Source: an uncultured Lachnospiraceae bacterium
GTDB taxonomy: Bacteria > Bacillota > Clostridia > Lachnospirales > Lachnospiraceae
DNA length: 51,009 bases
Assembly: GCA_910579685.1 (NCBI GenBank)
Contig: CAJTVN010000029.1
Coordinates: forward strand, 1 to 51,009
Direction of reading: 5' to 3'
Shown: positions 29,962 through 38,855 of the stretch, in pieces
How the letters are laid out: the number at the start of each line of letters is the position of its first letter
Numbering within the stretch: position 1 is the stretch's first letter
Program-made: the position numbers and the translations under genes
The notes under the pieces: generated by a model
Seen by the model: the letters and a program-made list of their open reading frames with translations, nothing else
Told to the model about the DNA's origin: nothing
Database searches by the model: none

Positions 29962-32955
29962 ACTGTCCCACACGGCGGCGCCGGTTCCCTGGAAGACCTC
30001 CAAAAGCCTCCGGTTGATCTGTTCCCTGGCCACGCCCTTTTTCATGATGATCTGCAGGAACCCTCCGCCTCCCGCTCCCGCAATGAATTTTCCGTCGATC
30101 AGATCCTCCATCACCATAAAGATCTGATCGATACAGAGGTTGGAGGCTCCCTCGTCCAGCTGCAGCGACAGCTCCCAATGGCGGTTAAACAGCCGGGCGA
30201 GCTCGTCAATGTCTCCCGCTTCGAGAGCGTCCTTCATCCGATATGCGGTCTCCTTCATGGAAGAAAGCGCCTCCACGGATGCCTTCCTTCCCCCGATATA
30301 ATTCCCAACCACATCCCGCAGAAGATTCCGTGCAAGCCTTCTCTGCCCTGTATAGACCACCGCAAACCGTTCCTGCAGCTCCCTTTGGGCCTGCTTTGGT
30401 ATCTTCAGATAATCCAGATGAAGAATCTGGCGGATTCCCGGCTTGCTGGTGATCAGCTTGATTCCCTTCGTCATGCCTCCCACCTGATCCTGCCAGCCGC
30501 CTCCCGTGCTCATAATCTGCTCCATGCGCAGGACAATGTCAAACAGAGCGCTGTCCGTGGCGGCCCTTCCCGTAAAGTCCAGAAGCGCCTTGACGCAGGC
30601 TCCCGCCAGAATGCTGCTGGTTCCAAGTCCCGAGCCCTTGGGCACTCCCACCACCTTGGTGGAGAGATAGATTCCACCGCCAAGGCCCAGCAGGCGTTCC
30701 TTGAGCGTTCTGTCCTCTCCGCTTTTTTCCCGGGGGATCAGGCCGCAGGCGATCAGGGCCGCCTTGTGCAGGGCAAAATGGTCATAGGGATTCATGCAGT
30801 CCCGGATCTCGTCCGTCTCATGCACCACGGTGCGGACATTCAGATCCTCGCTCTCAAACTGGATCTCTGGCGTCTTTAACCTGCGCACCGTAACCTGAAC
30901 TGGAAAAATACCGTTCAGCTTTAGGGCCGCATTCAGCACGACGCCTCCCTGCTCGTTGCAGTAGGGAGGCGTGTCCGTCCAGCCTCCTCCCCAGTTCACC
31001 CTAAGGGGAAGCTCCACACAAACCTGATCCTTCGCAATTCTCAGGTCTTCTTTGTTCTCCTCCCCGCCGGGCGCACTCTCAAAGACCTGGCTGCGGATCG
31101 TCTCAAAGCACTTATCTTCCATTCCAAGGGCATAATAAATCCGCATGGCAGTTCCGTAATCGCTTCCGCCCGCGATCTGCACAAGCGCTTCTCTGGCCTC
31201 CCTTTCGGGCTCTCCTCCAAACAGCGTAAGCGCCTCCTTATAATAGGTTCCCGCCTGCAGCCTCCTGACGAACACGTTCACCAGGATCTGATTGCGCAGC
31301 TTCTCCTTATAGGGCAGAAGCGCCGCAATATCCGCCTTTGCAAAGCTCTCAAACAGGCTTGTCCTCTCAAGGGAAAGCCAGCGGTTCACCAGCTCTCTTC
31401 CCGCCTCCCCTCGGGCCATTTTCACAAGGATCAGGGATTCCTGCGCAGCCTCCTGCATGGATGCGCACACCGGATACAGACAGGCCTTCCAGAGCGAATG
31501 GTCTTCCCCCTTCCACACGTCCTGTCTTTTTACCTGATAATAGTCCAGCACATCCCCAAGCCAGCTTCCCAGAAAGGCCGCATTCTCCTCATAGGTTCCC
31601 TTTGGGTTATCCGCCACCCCGTAGACCCTGACCACAAATCTTCCGTCTAACAGCCGGACGCCGCTATGCACCGTATCTTCCGGAATCGAGATGTCGTCGA
31701 TGGCGACGCACGAGAGCACGGCTCCCTTTCCCACCTTTGCCGAAGGTCCCACCCAGGAATCCTCCAGATAACATCCCTCTCCCACATTCTGCGCACTGCA
31801 CACGAAGCTGTTGCGGGCCGCAAAGCGTTCCTGCTCCACGTTCGAACAGACACTGCTGTGCCAGTCAAGGAATTCATAATCCCCAATCTTCTCCGCCGCC
31901 AGTTCCCGGAGCTCCCTGGTGGTGCCGAAATGGATAAACTGCGCCGGGGAAAGGCAGACCACCTTCATGGAAAAACCCTTAAGCGCCTCCCAGATCTCTT
32001 TCCGGCATGCCAAAAGCTCCTCGCACAGGCTCCCCTCCGGCGCCTGCTCATAAAACTCCTCCAGGGTGGATCTGCCTGCGAGCGGATAAAGGAAATCCCC
32101 GTAAAAGCTGATCCTCGCCTTTTCATTCACAAAACGGCTGTATTTTACCTCATCCAGCTTTCCCTCGCTGCTGATCAGGGACAACAGCGCATTCAGAAGA
32201 TCGCAGTCAAACAGAACGGCTCCCGTATCCAGATCCACATTTCCCTGTGCGCTGACCGCTCCCAGCCTGGAAAGCTCCTGCTCGGACTGTTTATGTAAAA
32301 AGCGCTCCACCATCCCGTCCCCTCCCCGCAGAAACACCCCGTGCTCCCTGCCGGTGGTGACAGGCTCCTTAATGGAAATGGCGGCTGCTCCCTTAAACTG
32401 GAAATCCAGCTGCAGCGGGTTGAACAGGAGCAAGACATCTCCGGAGAGCACCAGCATTCCCTCGCGGATTCTTCCTGCGACGGCGCTCATGACGATCATG
32501 AATTCGTCGAAAAGAGTGGACGGCCTGCCGCCCGGCAGCTGTCTGGGAACCGGTGAGAAAAGCTTTCCGCACACACTGTACTGCGGCACTCTCTTACTGT
32601 CCCCTCCGGAATGGATCACCAGGATCTTTCTGCCGTCAAAGCAGCCTTCCACGCTTCCTCCATTCTCCGAAACCAGATATTTCAGCACATGAAAGGTGGC
32701 GCCGCCGGAACCCACCCTTGCCCCCTGCGGATCCGGAAGAACCACGTAGCGGCACCGGGAAGGCAGCATTCCCTTCGCAAGCCTGTGCTCAATCTCCAGC
32801 CGGTATCCAAGGGCCTGAGCTTCATTGGATGCCGTGAGTATCACATAATCCCAGCCCCTATTCTCCAAAACCAACGTCTCATAATCCTTCAGAGCTTCCG
32901 TATAGCTCTGCCTCAAAAACAGATTTTTGATTCTCGTTCCCGAATATGGTTCCAT
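29947..32955 (-). CDS. fkp: Bifunctional L-fucokinase / GDP-fucose pyrophosphorylase
   Basis: A 1,002-residue two-domain enzyme of L-fucose salvage. The N-terminal half is a fucose-1-phosphate guanylyltransferase-type nucleotidyltransferase (LPDPQGARVGSGGATFHVL near residue 85, then a left-handed helix region). The C-terminal part (from about 650) is a GHMP sugar kinase with LPLRVNWGGGWTDTPP, ATP motif PKGSGLGTSS near residue 772, and AGAGGGGFLQI. Together they turn fucose into GDP-fucose for surface glycans or capsule. The ATG at 32955 is preferred over a TTG eight codons upstream. It overlaps the VanZ-like gene by 43 bases, so the two share a transcript. It resembles Bacteroides Fkp in layout; specificity for fucose rather than another hexose is inferred. 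Confidence 0.85.
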   Translation of the reverse strand: MEPYSGTRIKNLFLRQSYTEALKDYETLVLENRGWDYVILTASNEAQALGYRLEIEHRLAKGMLPSRCRYVVLPDPQGARVGSGGATFHVLKYLVSENGGSVEGCFDGRKILVIHSGGDSKRVPQYSVCGKLFSPVPRQLPGGRPSTLFDEFMIVMSAVAGRIREGMLVLSGDVLLLFNPLQLDFQFKGAAAISIKEPVTTGREHGVFLRGGDGMVERFLHKQSEQELSRLGAVSAQGNVDLDTGAVLFDCDLLNALLSLISSEGKLDEVKYSRFVNEKARISFYGDFLYPLAGRSTLEEFYEQAPEGSLCEELLACRKEIWEALKGFSMKVVCLSPAQFIHFGTTRELRELAAEKIGDYEFLDWHSSVCSNVEQERFAARNSFVCSAQNVGEGCYLEDSWVGPSAKVGKGAVLSCVAIDDISIPEDTVHSGVRLLDGRFVVRVYGVADNPKGTYEENAAFLGSWLGDVLDYYQVKRQDVWKGEDHSLWKACLYPVCASMQEAAQESLILVKMARGEAGRELVNRWLSLERTSLFESFAKADIAALLPYKEKLRNQILVNVFVRRLQAGTYYKEALTLFGGEPEREAREALVQIAGGSDYGTAMRIYYALGMEDKCFETIRSQVFESAPGGEENKEDLRIAKDQVCVELPLRVNWGGGWTDTPPYCNEQGGVVLNAALKLNGIFPVQVTVRRLKTPEIQFESEDLNVRTVVHETDEIRDCMNPYDHFALHKAALIACGLIPREKSGEDRTLKERLLGLGGGIYLSTKVVGVPKGSGLGTSSILAGACVKALLDFTGRAATDSALFDIVLRMEQIMSTGGGWQDQVGGMTKGIKLITSKPGIRQILHLDYLKIPKQAQRELQERFAVVYTGQRRLARNLLRDVVGNYIGGRKASVEALSSMKETAYRMKDALEAGDIDELARLFNRHWELSLQLDEGASNLCIDQIFMVMEDLIDGKFIAGAGGGGFLQIIMKKGVAREQINRRLLEVFQGTGAAVWDSELIF

Positions 32956-33440
32956 TGCTCCACAATTCCTTTCAAACAAAATACCGCCGCCATTCCCACA
33001 ATCCCCCCTGAAACGTCGATGAGAACATCCCAGATGGAGGCATGCCTTCCCGGAACAAAATACTGATGGACTTCATCCGCTCCCGCTGAGAGAAAAAGCT
33101 GCGCCAGAACAAGCAGGAAGCATCTGCTGCGCCTGTCCACCCACATATCCCATATGAGGGTGCTAAGAAAGCCAAGCGCCATATACTCTGTAAAATGCGC
33201 CAGCTTCCGGATCACGCCTTCTGCCGCAGCCGCTGCGGCAGAAATAATCTCCCCGTTCTCCGGCCGGCAGGAAAGCCGGTGGTAAAGCCGCACCACATGC
33301 TCTGATACCCGCATGCTGAGGTTTGATGAGCTCTCGGCATCATCCGCTGAAAACCGGAAGATCACAAAGTACAGCCCAATCAATAACAGGGAAAAAACAA
33401 ATGTGAGGAGTTTCTTTTTTTTGCCTTCATTCCGCATCAT
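32913..33440 (-). CDS. VanZ-like membrane protein
   Basis: A 175-residue membrane protein with about four transmembrane helices. It has the VanZ family signature: RKLAHFTEYMALGFLSTL in the middle and ADEVHQYFVPGRHASIWDVLID near the end. VanZ gave low-level teicoplanin resistance in enterococci, but chromosomal homologues are widespread and their role is not known. The start is weakly supported (GGCGG upstream) and lies just beyond the terminator of the PilZ gene. It overlaps the fucokinase gene. Confidence 0.88.
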   Translation of the reverse strand: MMRNEGKKKKLLTFVFSLLLIGLYFVIFRFSADDAESSSNLSMRVSEHVVRLYHRLSCRPENGEIISAAAAAAEGVIRKLAHFTEYMALGFLSTLIWDMWVDRRSRCFLLVLAQLFLSAGADEVHQYFVPGRHASIWDVLIDVSGGIVGMAAVFCLKGIVEQWNHIRERESKICF

Positions 33441-33466
33441 AACTAACCGCCGTGAGTCTTTTTAAG

Positions 33467-33499
33467 AAAAATACCATAAGACCCTGCTTATGGTATTTT
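33467..33499 (-). terminator. Terminator after the PilZ gene (end of the pheST operon)
   Basis: AATACCATAAG pairs with CTTATGGTATT around a short CAGGGT-type loop, followed on the minus strand by a T-rich tail. It stands ten bases after the PilZ stop and before the VanZ-like gene. Confidence 0.8.
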
Positions 33500-33508
33500 C
33501 ATGCTGCT

Positions 33509-33853
33509 TTATTCCGTTTCCTCCATAGTTTTTACCGTATCGTAAACTTCTATTCTCGCCGCATCCATTTCCGGCATCCCGATAAAAATTCCTCCGTAGG
33601 AAAACTCTCCTCCCTTTTTCTCAATACGTACAATCTCCACAAAGGCATGAAGAACCTCCTGGGTCCAGATCCGTAAATTCCCTTCGTACACAGCCCCGAT
33701 CTCAAGCGGCATCCTACAGGTAAACCCAATGCCGGTTTTCGACAGATCCGTAATGTCAATCTCCACGTTTTCTTCCCCGGCCTGGCCGCCAAGCCGCTTT
33801 ATGGTCAGCGTGGAGATCAGCTCCCTGCGGTTATTTTTTCTTCTTTCATCCAT
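33509..33853 (-). CDS. PilZ-domain protein (cyclic di-GMP receptor)
   Basis: A 114-residue protein that is essentially one PilZ domain. Both binding motifs are present: R-x3-R at Arg5-Arg9 in RRKNNRRE, and D-x-S-x2-G at Asp36-Gly41 in DITDLSKTGIGF. It should bind cyclic di-GMP and alter its shape or a partner in response; the partner is not visible here. The ATG at 33853 fits the AGGAGG site. It follows queA by 40 bases and appears to be the last gene of the operon starting at pheS, an unusual neighbour for translation genes. Confidence 0.85.
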   Translation of the reverse strand: MDERRKNNRRELISTLTIKRLGGQAGEENVEIDITDLSKTGIGFTCRMPLEIGAVYEGNLRIWTQEVLHAFVEIVRIEKKGGEFSYGGIFIGMPEMDAARIEVYDTVKTMEETE

Positions 33854-33893
33854 ACGTAACACCCTCCTGTCTTACACACTCAATCTTTTATCA

Positions 33894-34964
33894 TCATATA
33901 CTATCCGTCATTTTTTGTAAAGAGTCTGTAAGAAAGCAGGCGTCTCCAAAGGAAAAAAAACGGTATCTCTCCCTGACCGCCTCCCGGTAGGCGCCCAGCA
34001 CGTGTTCCCGCCCCGCCAGGGCGGACACCAGCATCACCAGCGTGGACTCGGGCAGATGGAAATTGGTGATCAGGCAGTCCGTGGCCTTAAAGCGGTATCC
34101 CGGATAAATGAAGATCTCCGTATTTCCGCTCCCTGCCTCGAGCCTCCCTCTCTCGTCCGCAGCGCTCTCAATGGTCCGGCAGCTGGTGGTTCCCACGCAG
34201 ATCACCCGGGCGCCGTTTTCCTTTGTCCCGTTGATGAGCTTTGCCGCCTCCTGTGATATCTGATAATACTCCGAATGCATGTGGTGCTCCAGCACATTCT
34301 CCACCTTTACCGGACGGAAGGTTCCAAGTCCCACATGCAGCGTTACATAAGCCAGTGTTACGCCTTTTTCCTCAATCTGCGTAAGCAGCTGCGGCGTGAA
34401 GTGAAGCCCTGCGGTGGGCGCCGCAGCCGAACCGTCGTACCTGGCGTAAACGGTCTGATACCGCGTCTTGTCCTGCAGCCGGTGCGTGATATACGGGGGA
34501 AGAGGCATCTGTCCGAGGCGGTCCAGAATCTCCTCAAAGATTCCCTCATAGGTAAAACGGATCAGGCGGTTTCCCTCCTGCACAATCTCAAGCACCTCTC
34601 CCCGAAGCAGGCCGTCCCCGAAGACAACCCTTGCCCCCGGCTTCATCTTTTTTCCCGGCTTTACCAGGGTTTCCCATATATCGTTCTCCCTCCGTTTCAG
34701 AAGAAGCACCTCTATGGCCGCTTTCGTGTCCTCCTTCACTCCAAGGAGCCTTGCCGGAATTACACGGGTATTGTTCAGCACAAGACAGTCGCCCGGACGC
34801 AGATAATCCGCAAGATCACGGAAAGTTTCATGCCGGATCTCCCCGGTTTTTTTGTCCATGACCAGGAGCCTGGAGGACGCTCTGTCGTCAAGGGGATCCT
34901 GGGCGATGAGCTCCGGGGGAAGTTCATAATAAAAATCCGAAGTCTTAAGCTCTGAGCCCGGCAT
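33894..34964 (-). CDS. queA: S-adenosylmethionine:tRNA ribosyltransferase-isomerase
   Basis: A 356-residue enzyme that transfers and isomerises the ribose of S-adenosylmethionine onto 7-aminomethyl-7-deazaguanine in tRNA, giving epoxyqueuosine at position 34. Family signatures include FYYELPPELIAQDP at the N-terminus, LVLNNTRVIPARL, ARYDGSAAAPTAGLHFT and DCLITNFHLPESTLVMLVSA. The length is normal. Its ATG shares bases with the TAA of the upstream peptidase (TAATG), so the two are coupled. No other queuosine genes are in the window. Confidence 0.97.
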   Translation of the reverse strand: MPGSELKTSDFYYELPPELIAQDPLDDRASSRLLVMDKKTGEIRHETFRDLADYLRPGDCLVLNNTRVIPARLLGVKEDTKAAIEVLLLKRRENDIWETLVKPGKKMKPGARVVFGDGLLRGEVLEIVQEGNRLIRFTYEGIFEEILDRLGQMPLPPYITHRLQDKTRYQTVYARYDGSAAAPTAGLHFTPQLLTQIEEKGVTLAYVTLHVGLGTFRPVKVENVLEHHMHSEYYQISQEAAKLINGTKENGARVICVGTTSCRTIESAADERGRLEAGSGNTEIFIYPGYRFKATDCLITNFHLPESTLVMLVSALAGREHVLGAYREAVRERYRFFSFGDACFLTDSLQKMTDSI

Positions 34965-36391
34965 TACATCCCCGCTCCCTTTAAAAAGGCCACATAGCCT
35001 CTCTTTGTCTCATAAATGTCCGCCTTGCTGGTGGCCTCGCGAGGCGCATGCATATTCAGAACCGCAATTCCGCTGTCAATCACATTCATCCCGTACAGGG
35101 CGAGAATATAGGCAATGGTTCCGCCGCCGCCAAGATCCACTCTTCCGAGCTCCGCCGTCTGGAAATTCACCTGGGCCGAATCCAGAATATCCCGCAGATA
35201 AGCCAGATATTCCGCATTTGCATCATTGGAGCCGGATTTCCCTCTGGAGCCCGTAAATTTGTTGAATACCATGCCGCCGCCAAGATAAGCCACATTCTTC
35301 TTGTCAAAGCTGGATGCAAAGGCAGGGTCAAAGGCGCTGCTCACATCCGAGGAAAGCATGCAGGAGGCGGCAAGACACCTGCGAAGGCCCAGCTCGCTGT
35401 ACTGTCCGAGAAGGTTCATGATCTCCGCCACGGCGTTCTCAAAAAATTTGGATTCCATGCCGGTTGCCCCAACGCTTCCGATCTCTTCCTTGTCAACCAG
35501 AAGGCAGCAGGCCGTGCGCTCCGAATCCGTAACCTCCAGCATCGCCTTCATGGAAGTAAAGGCGCATACCCGGTCGTCCTGTCCATAGGCGAGGATCATG
35601 CTTCGGTCGAATCCGGCCTCTCTGGCTTTTCCCGCAGGCACGATTTCCAGCTCCGCAGAGAGAAAGTCCTCCTCCTCCACTCCGTATTTTTCCTTCAAAA
35701 TCGCAAGGATCCCCTTCTTCACGGCGTCCTTTGCGTCCTTTTCCTTGTTTTGATCCCCGTCCGTTTCCTCCTTTGTGTCTATGTTAATCGGACGGTTTCC
35801 AACAATGAGATCCAGGGCCTCCCCCTCGATCACCTTGGAGGCTTTCTTCTCCATCTGCTCCGCCGCCAGGTGAATCAGGAGATCCGAGATGAAAAATACC
35901 GGATCCTCCTCGTCCTCTCCGACCGCCAGCTCCACGCAGGTTCCATCCTTCTTTACGATCACGCCGTGAAGGGCAAGGGGAATCGTAACCCACTGGTACT
36001 TCTTCACGCCTCCATAATAATGAGTGTCAAGATAGGCAAAGCCGCCCTCCTCATAGAGAGGATTCTGTTTCACATCCAGTCTGGGCGAATCGATGTGGGC
36101 TCCCAGAATGTTCATTCCCTCCTCCATGGGCTTTTTCCCGATTCGGAACATGGCAATGGACTTATTCATGCACACCGCATAGACCCTGTCGCCTTCCCCG
36201 AGAGTTTTCTTTTCCTTTATCAGCTCGTTCAGATCCCGGTAGCCTTCCTTCTCGATGGCGTTCACCACGGCGTCCACGCATTCCCTCTCCGTCTTGCCCT
36301 CATCAAGAAATCCCATATACTCCTTTGCAAGAACCTCCAGCTCTTCCAGCTGCTCTTTTCCGTAAGTCTCCCACGTATTTTTCTTTTCCAT
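34964..36391 (-). CDS. M18 family zinc aminopeptidase
   Basis: A 475-residue cytosolic metallopeptidase of the aspartyl aminopeptidase (M18) family. Metal-binding segments include GAHIDSPRLD (His99), VDKEEIGSVGATG for the catalytic Glu region, and MHAPREATSKAD near the C-terminus. It removes N-terminal amino acids from peptides, acidic residues being the family preference. It lies between pheT and queA in one operon, 22 bases after pheT and overlapping queA by one base; the link looks like shared expression rather than a joint pathway. Confidence 0.92.
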   Translation of the reverse strand: MEKKNTWETYGKEQLEELEVLAKEYMGFLDEGKTERECVDAVVNAIEKEGYRDLNELIKEKKTLGEGDRVYAVCMNKSIAMFRIGKKPMEEGMNILGAHIDSPRLDVKQNPLYEEGGFAYLDTHYYGGVKKYQWVTIPLALHGVIVKKDGTCVELAVGEDEEDPVFFISDLLIHLAAEQMEKKASKVIEGEALDLIVGNRPINIDTKEETDGDQNKEKDAKDAVKKGILAILKEKYGVEEEDFLSAELEIVPAGKAREAGFDRSMILAYGQDDRVCAFTSMKAMLEVTDSERTACCLLVDKEEIGSVGATGMESKFFENAVAEIMNLLGQYSELGLRRCLAASCMLSSDVSSAFDPAFASSFDKKNVAYLGGGMVFNKFTGSRGKSGSNDANAEYLAYLRDILDSAQVNFQTAELGRVDLGGGGTIAYILALYGMNVIDSGIAVLNMHAPREATSKADIYETKRGYVAFLKGAGM

Positions 36392-36413
36392 CTCTTTTCC
36401 TGTCCTTTCTCCT

Positions 36414-38834
36414 CTATTTTCTCAGTTCGATTCCAAGACTCTCCAGCCCGTTTAAGATTTTCTTCATCGCTGCCGTCACATCACTCTCCTCCAGCGTCCG
36501 GTCCTTTGCCCGGAAGGTGATGGAGTAGGCCATCGATTTAAATCCTTCCTCGATCTGCTCTCCCTCATAGATATCAAAGAGCCTGCAGCTCTCCAGTATC
36601 CTGCCGCCTCTCTGTCCGATCATCGCCTCGATCTGTCCCGCCAGTATGGTTTGGGGAACCACCATGCTGATATCTCTTGACACGGCCGGATATTTGGCGA
36701 TTCCCTCATATTTACGGTCGAAGGTCGCTCTCTCCACCACGAGGGGCATATCCAGCACCGCAAGATACACTCTGGTATCGATATCGTAATTCTCGCATAC
36801 AAGAGGATGAACCTCGCCCAGATATCCCAGAATCTCCCCCTCGTACTCAATAAGCGCCTGGCGGCCCGGATGCAGGAAGGGCTTTTCGGATGCAGGATTG
36901 CAGACCATCTTTTTCTTCATTCCCACGGCCTCAAAGATTTCCTCCACCACACCCTTCATGGTATAGAAATCGCCTTCCCCGTACATGCCAAGGGTCAGCT
37001 GCATTCTCTCGTCCGGAAGCTCGGTAAGCGGGAACTGATGAGGCAGGTAAATATTCCCCAGCTCATACAGACGCACATCCTTGTTTCTTCTATTATAATT
37101 GGATGCCAGGGAGGTCATCATTCCATTTAAGGAGATGGTCCGCATGACGGAGAAATCCTCACCCAGCGGGTTTGCGATCACAATGGCCTTCCGAAGCGGG
37201 GAATCCGCCGCAAGCAAGAGCTTGTCAAACACCTTGGGGCTCTCAAAGGAGTAGCACATTCCCTGGGAGAATCCGCAGTACTCCACCATGTCCCTGACCT
37301 TCTGCTCAACCCGCAGCTTATAGGAAAGCCGTCCCGCCGTCGCCTCTCCGTTCGGTAGGGTTGTGGGGATCCTGTCGTATCCATGGAACCTTGCAACTTC
37401 CTCCGCAAGATCCGCCAAACACTCCAGATCCTGCCGGTAAGTGGGGGCGATGAGCTCTTTGGCACTCTCGTCATACTCGATCTCCAGCATTTTGAAAATG
37501 GAAAGCATTTCTTCCTCGCAGATCCGTGTGCCCAGCAAATCGTTGATTTTCTCCGGCCGGAAAGGAATTCTCACCTTCTCCTTCATGGGCTGGCACACAT
37601 CCACCATGCCGCCTACAACGTCCCCGCATCCCAGTTCCTGAATCAGCTGGCAGGCGCGGTCGATTGCCGCCTGGGCATTATGGGGATCAAGTCCCTTCTC
37701 AAACTTTCCGGATGCGTCCGTGCGCAGCCCCAGCCTTTTTGCGGATTTGCGGATATTGGGGCCGTTAAAGGTCGCCGCCTCAAAGAGAACGGTCTTCACG
37801 TTGTCCGTAATCTTGCTGTTCTCACCGCCCATGATTCCGGCAATACCGATCTCCTTCTCTCCGTCACAGATCATGAGGATGTCCTTATCCAGTCTGCGTA
37901 CCTGTTCATCCAGCGTCTGGAATTCATCCCCGTCCGCCGCACGGCGCACGATGATCTTTCTCCCGGCAATGGTATCCAGATCAAAGGCATGCATGGGCTG
38001 GCCGTATTCCTCCATCACGTAATTGGTGATATCCACCAGATTGTTGATGGGCCGGATGCCGCTTGCCCGAAGCCTCCTCTGCATCCACTCAGGAGAAGGC
38101 GCAATTCTGATGTTGGTACACACCCTTGCGCAGTATCTGCTGCACAGATCCGGATCCTTCACCTCCACGGAAATATAATCGTTTACGTCCTCCCCGTTGT
38201 CCTTTACCTCCACCACAGGCGGGACAAAGGGCTTGCGGAAAGTGGCCGCCGCTTCTCTTGCGATCCCCAGCACGCTGTAGCAGTCCACACGATTGGAGGT
38301 AATCTCGTATTCATAAACCGTATCTCTCATTCCCAGCAGTTCCACAGCGTCCATTCCCACCGGCGCACTGTCCGGGAAAATATAGATTCCGTTTTCCGGC
38401 GCCTCGGGATACATGTTCCGGTCCGAGCCAAGCTCCTCAATCGAACACATCATACCGTTTGACTCAATACCCCGCAGCTTTCCGGCCCTGATCGGAATTC
38501 CCGCTTCCGGAAGCGGCCCGCCATCGTGTCCGCCGGCAACCCTGCCGCCGTCGAGCACGACCGGAACCTTGTCTTTCTCCTTTACGTTGGGAGCGCCGGT
38601 CACGATCTGAATCACTCCGGTTCCAATATTTACCTGGCAGACAATCAGTTTATCCGCATCCGGGTGTTTCTCTATTTTTTCAATCTGGCCCACCACGATC
38701 TTTTCCAGATTCCGGTCAAGCCTCTCATAATTTTCCACCTTCGTTCCAGAAAGCGTCATGGCGTCACAATACTCCTGATCGGAGACGTCAAGCTCCGGAA
38801 CATATGCCTTTATCCAGGATAATGCTGTATTCAT
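36414..38834 (-). CDS. pheT: Phenylalanyl-tRNA synthetase beta subunit
   Basis: An 806-residue subunit that forms the alpha2-beta2 synthetase with PheS. It has the N-terminal tRNA-binding EMAP-like domain (VVGQIEKIEKHPDADKLIVCQVNIG), the B3/B4 editing domain, B5 domain, a catalytic-like core and a C-terminal anticodon-binding (FDX-ACB) domain with YPAVSRDISMVVP. The ATG at 38834 with GGGAGG upstream is preferred to a TTG seven codons before. It follows pheS by 21 bases. Confidence 0.98.
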   Translation of the reverse strand: MNTALSWIKAYVPELDVSDQEYCDAMTLSGTKVENYERLDRNLEKIVVGQIEKIEKHPDADKLIVCQVNIGTGVIQIVTGAPNVKEKDKVPVVLDGGRVAGGHDGGPLPEAGIPIRAGKLRGIESNGMMCSIEELGSDRNMYPEAPENGIYIFPDSAPVGMDAVELLGMRDTVYEYEITSNRVDCYSVLGIAREAAATFRKPFVPPVVEVKDNGEDVNDYISVEVKDPDLCSRYCARVCTNIRIAPSPEWMQRRLRASGIRPINNLVDITNYVMEEYGQPMHAFDLDTIAGRKIIVRRAADGDEFQTLDEQVRRLDKDILMICDGEKEIGIAGIMGGENSKITDNVKTVLFEAATFNGPNIRKSAKRLGLRTDASGKFEKGLDPHNAQAAIDRACQLIQELGCGDVVGGMVDVCQPMKEKVRIPFRPEKINDLLGTRICEEEMLSIFKMLEIEYDESAKELIAPTYRQDLECLADLAEEVARFHGYDRIPTTLPNGEATAGRLSYKLRVEQKVRDMVEYCGFSQGMCYSFESPKVFDKLLLAADSPLRKAIVIANPLGEDFSVMRTISLNGMMTSLASNYNRRNKDVRLYELGNIYLPHQFPLTELPDERMQLTLGMYGEGDFYTMKGVVEEIFEAVGMKKKMVCNPASEKPFLHPGRQALIEYEGEILGYLGEVHPLVCENYDIDTRVYLAVLDMPLVVERATFDRKYEGIAKYPAVSRDISMVVPQTILAGQIEAMIGQRGGRILESCRLFDIYEGEQIEEGFKSMAYSITFRAKDRTLEESDVTAAMKKILNGLESLGIELRK

Positions 38835-38855
38835 TTCTTTCCCTCCCTTTCCCAA

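Noticed and set aside
35048..36520. Open frame of 490 codons on the plus strand
   Set aside because: It is antisense to the M18 peptidase and the end of pheT; composition is His/Leu-rich noise.
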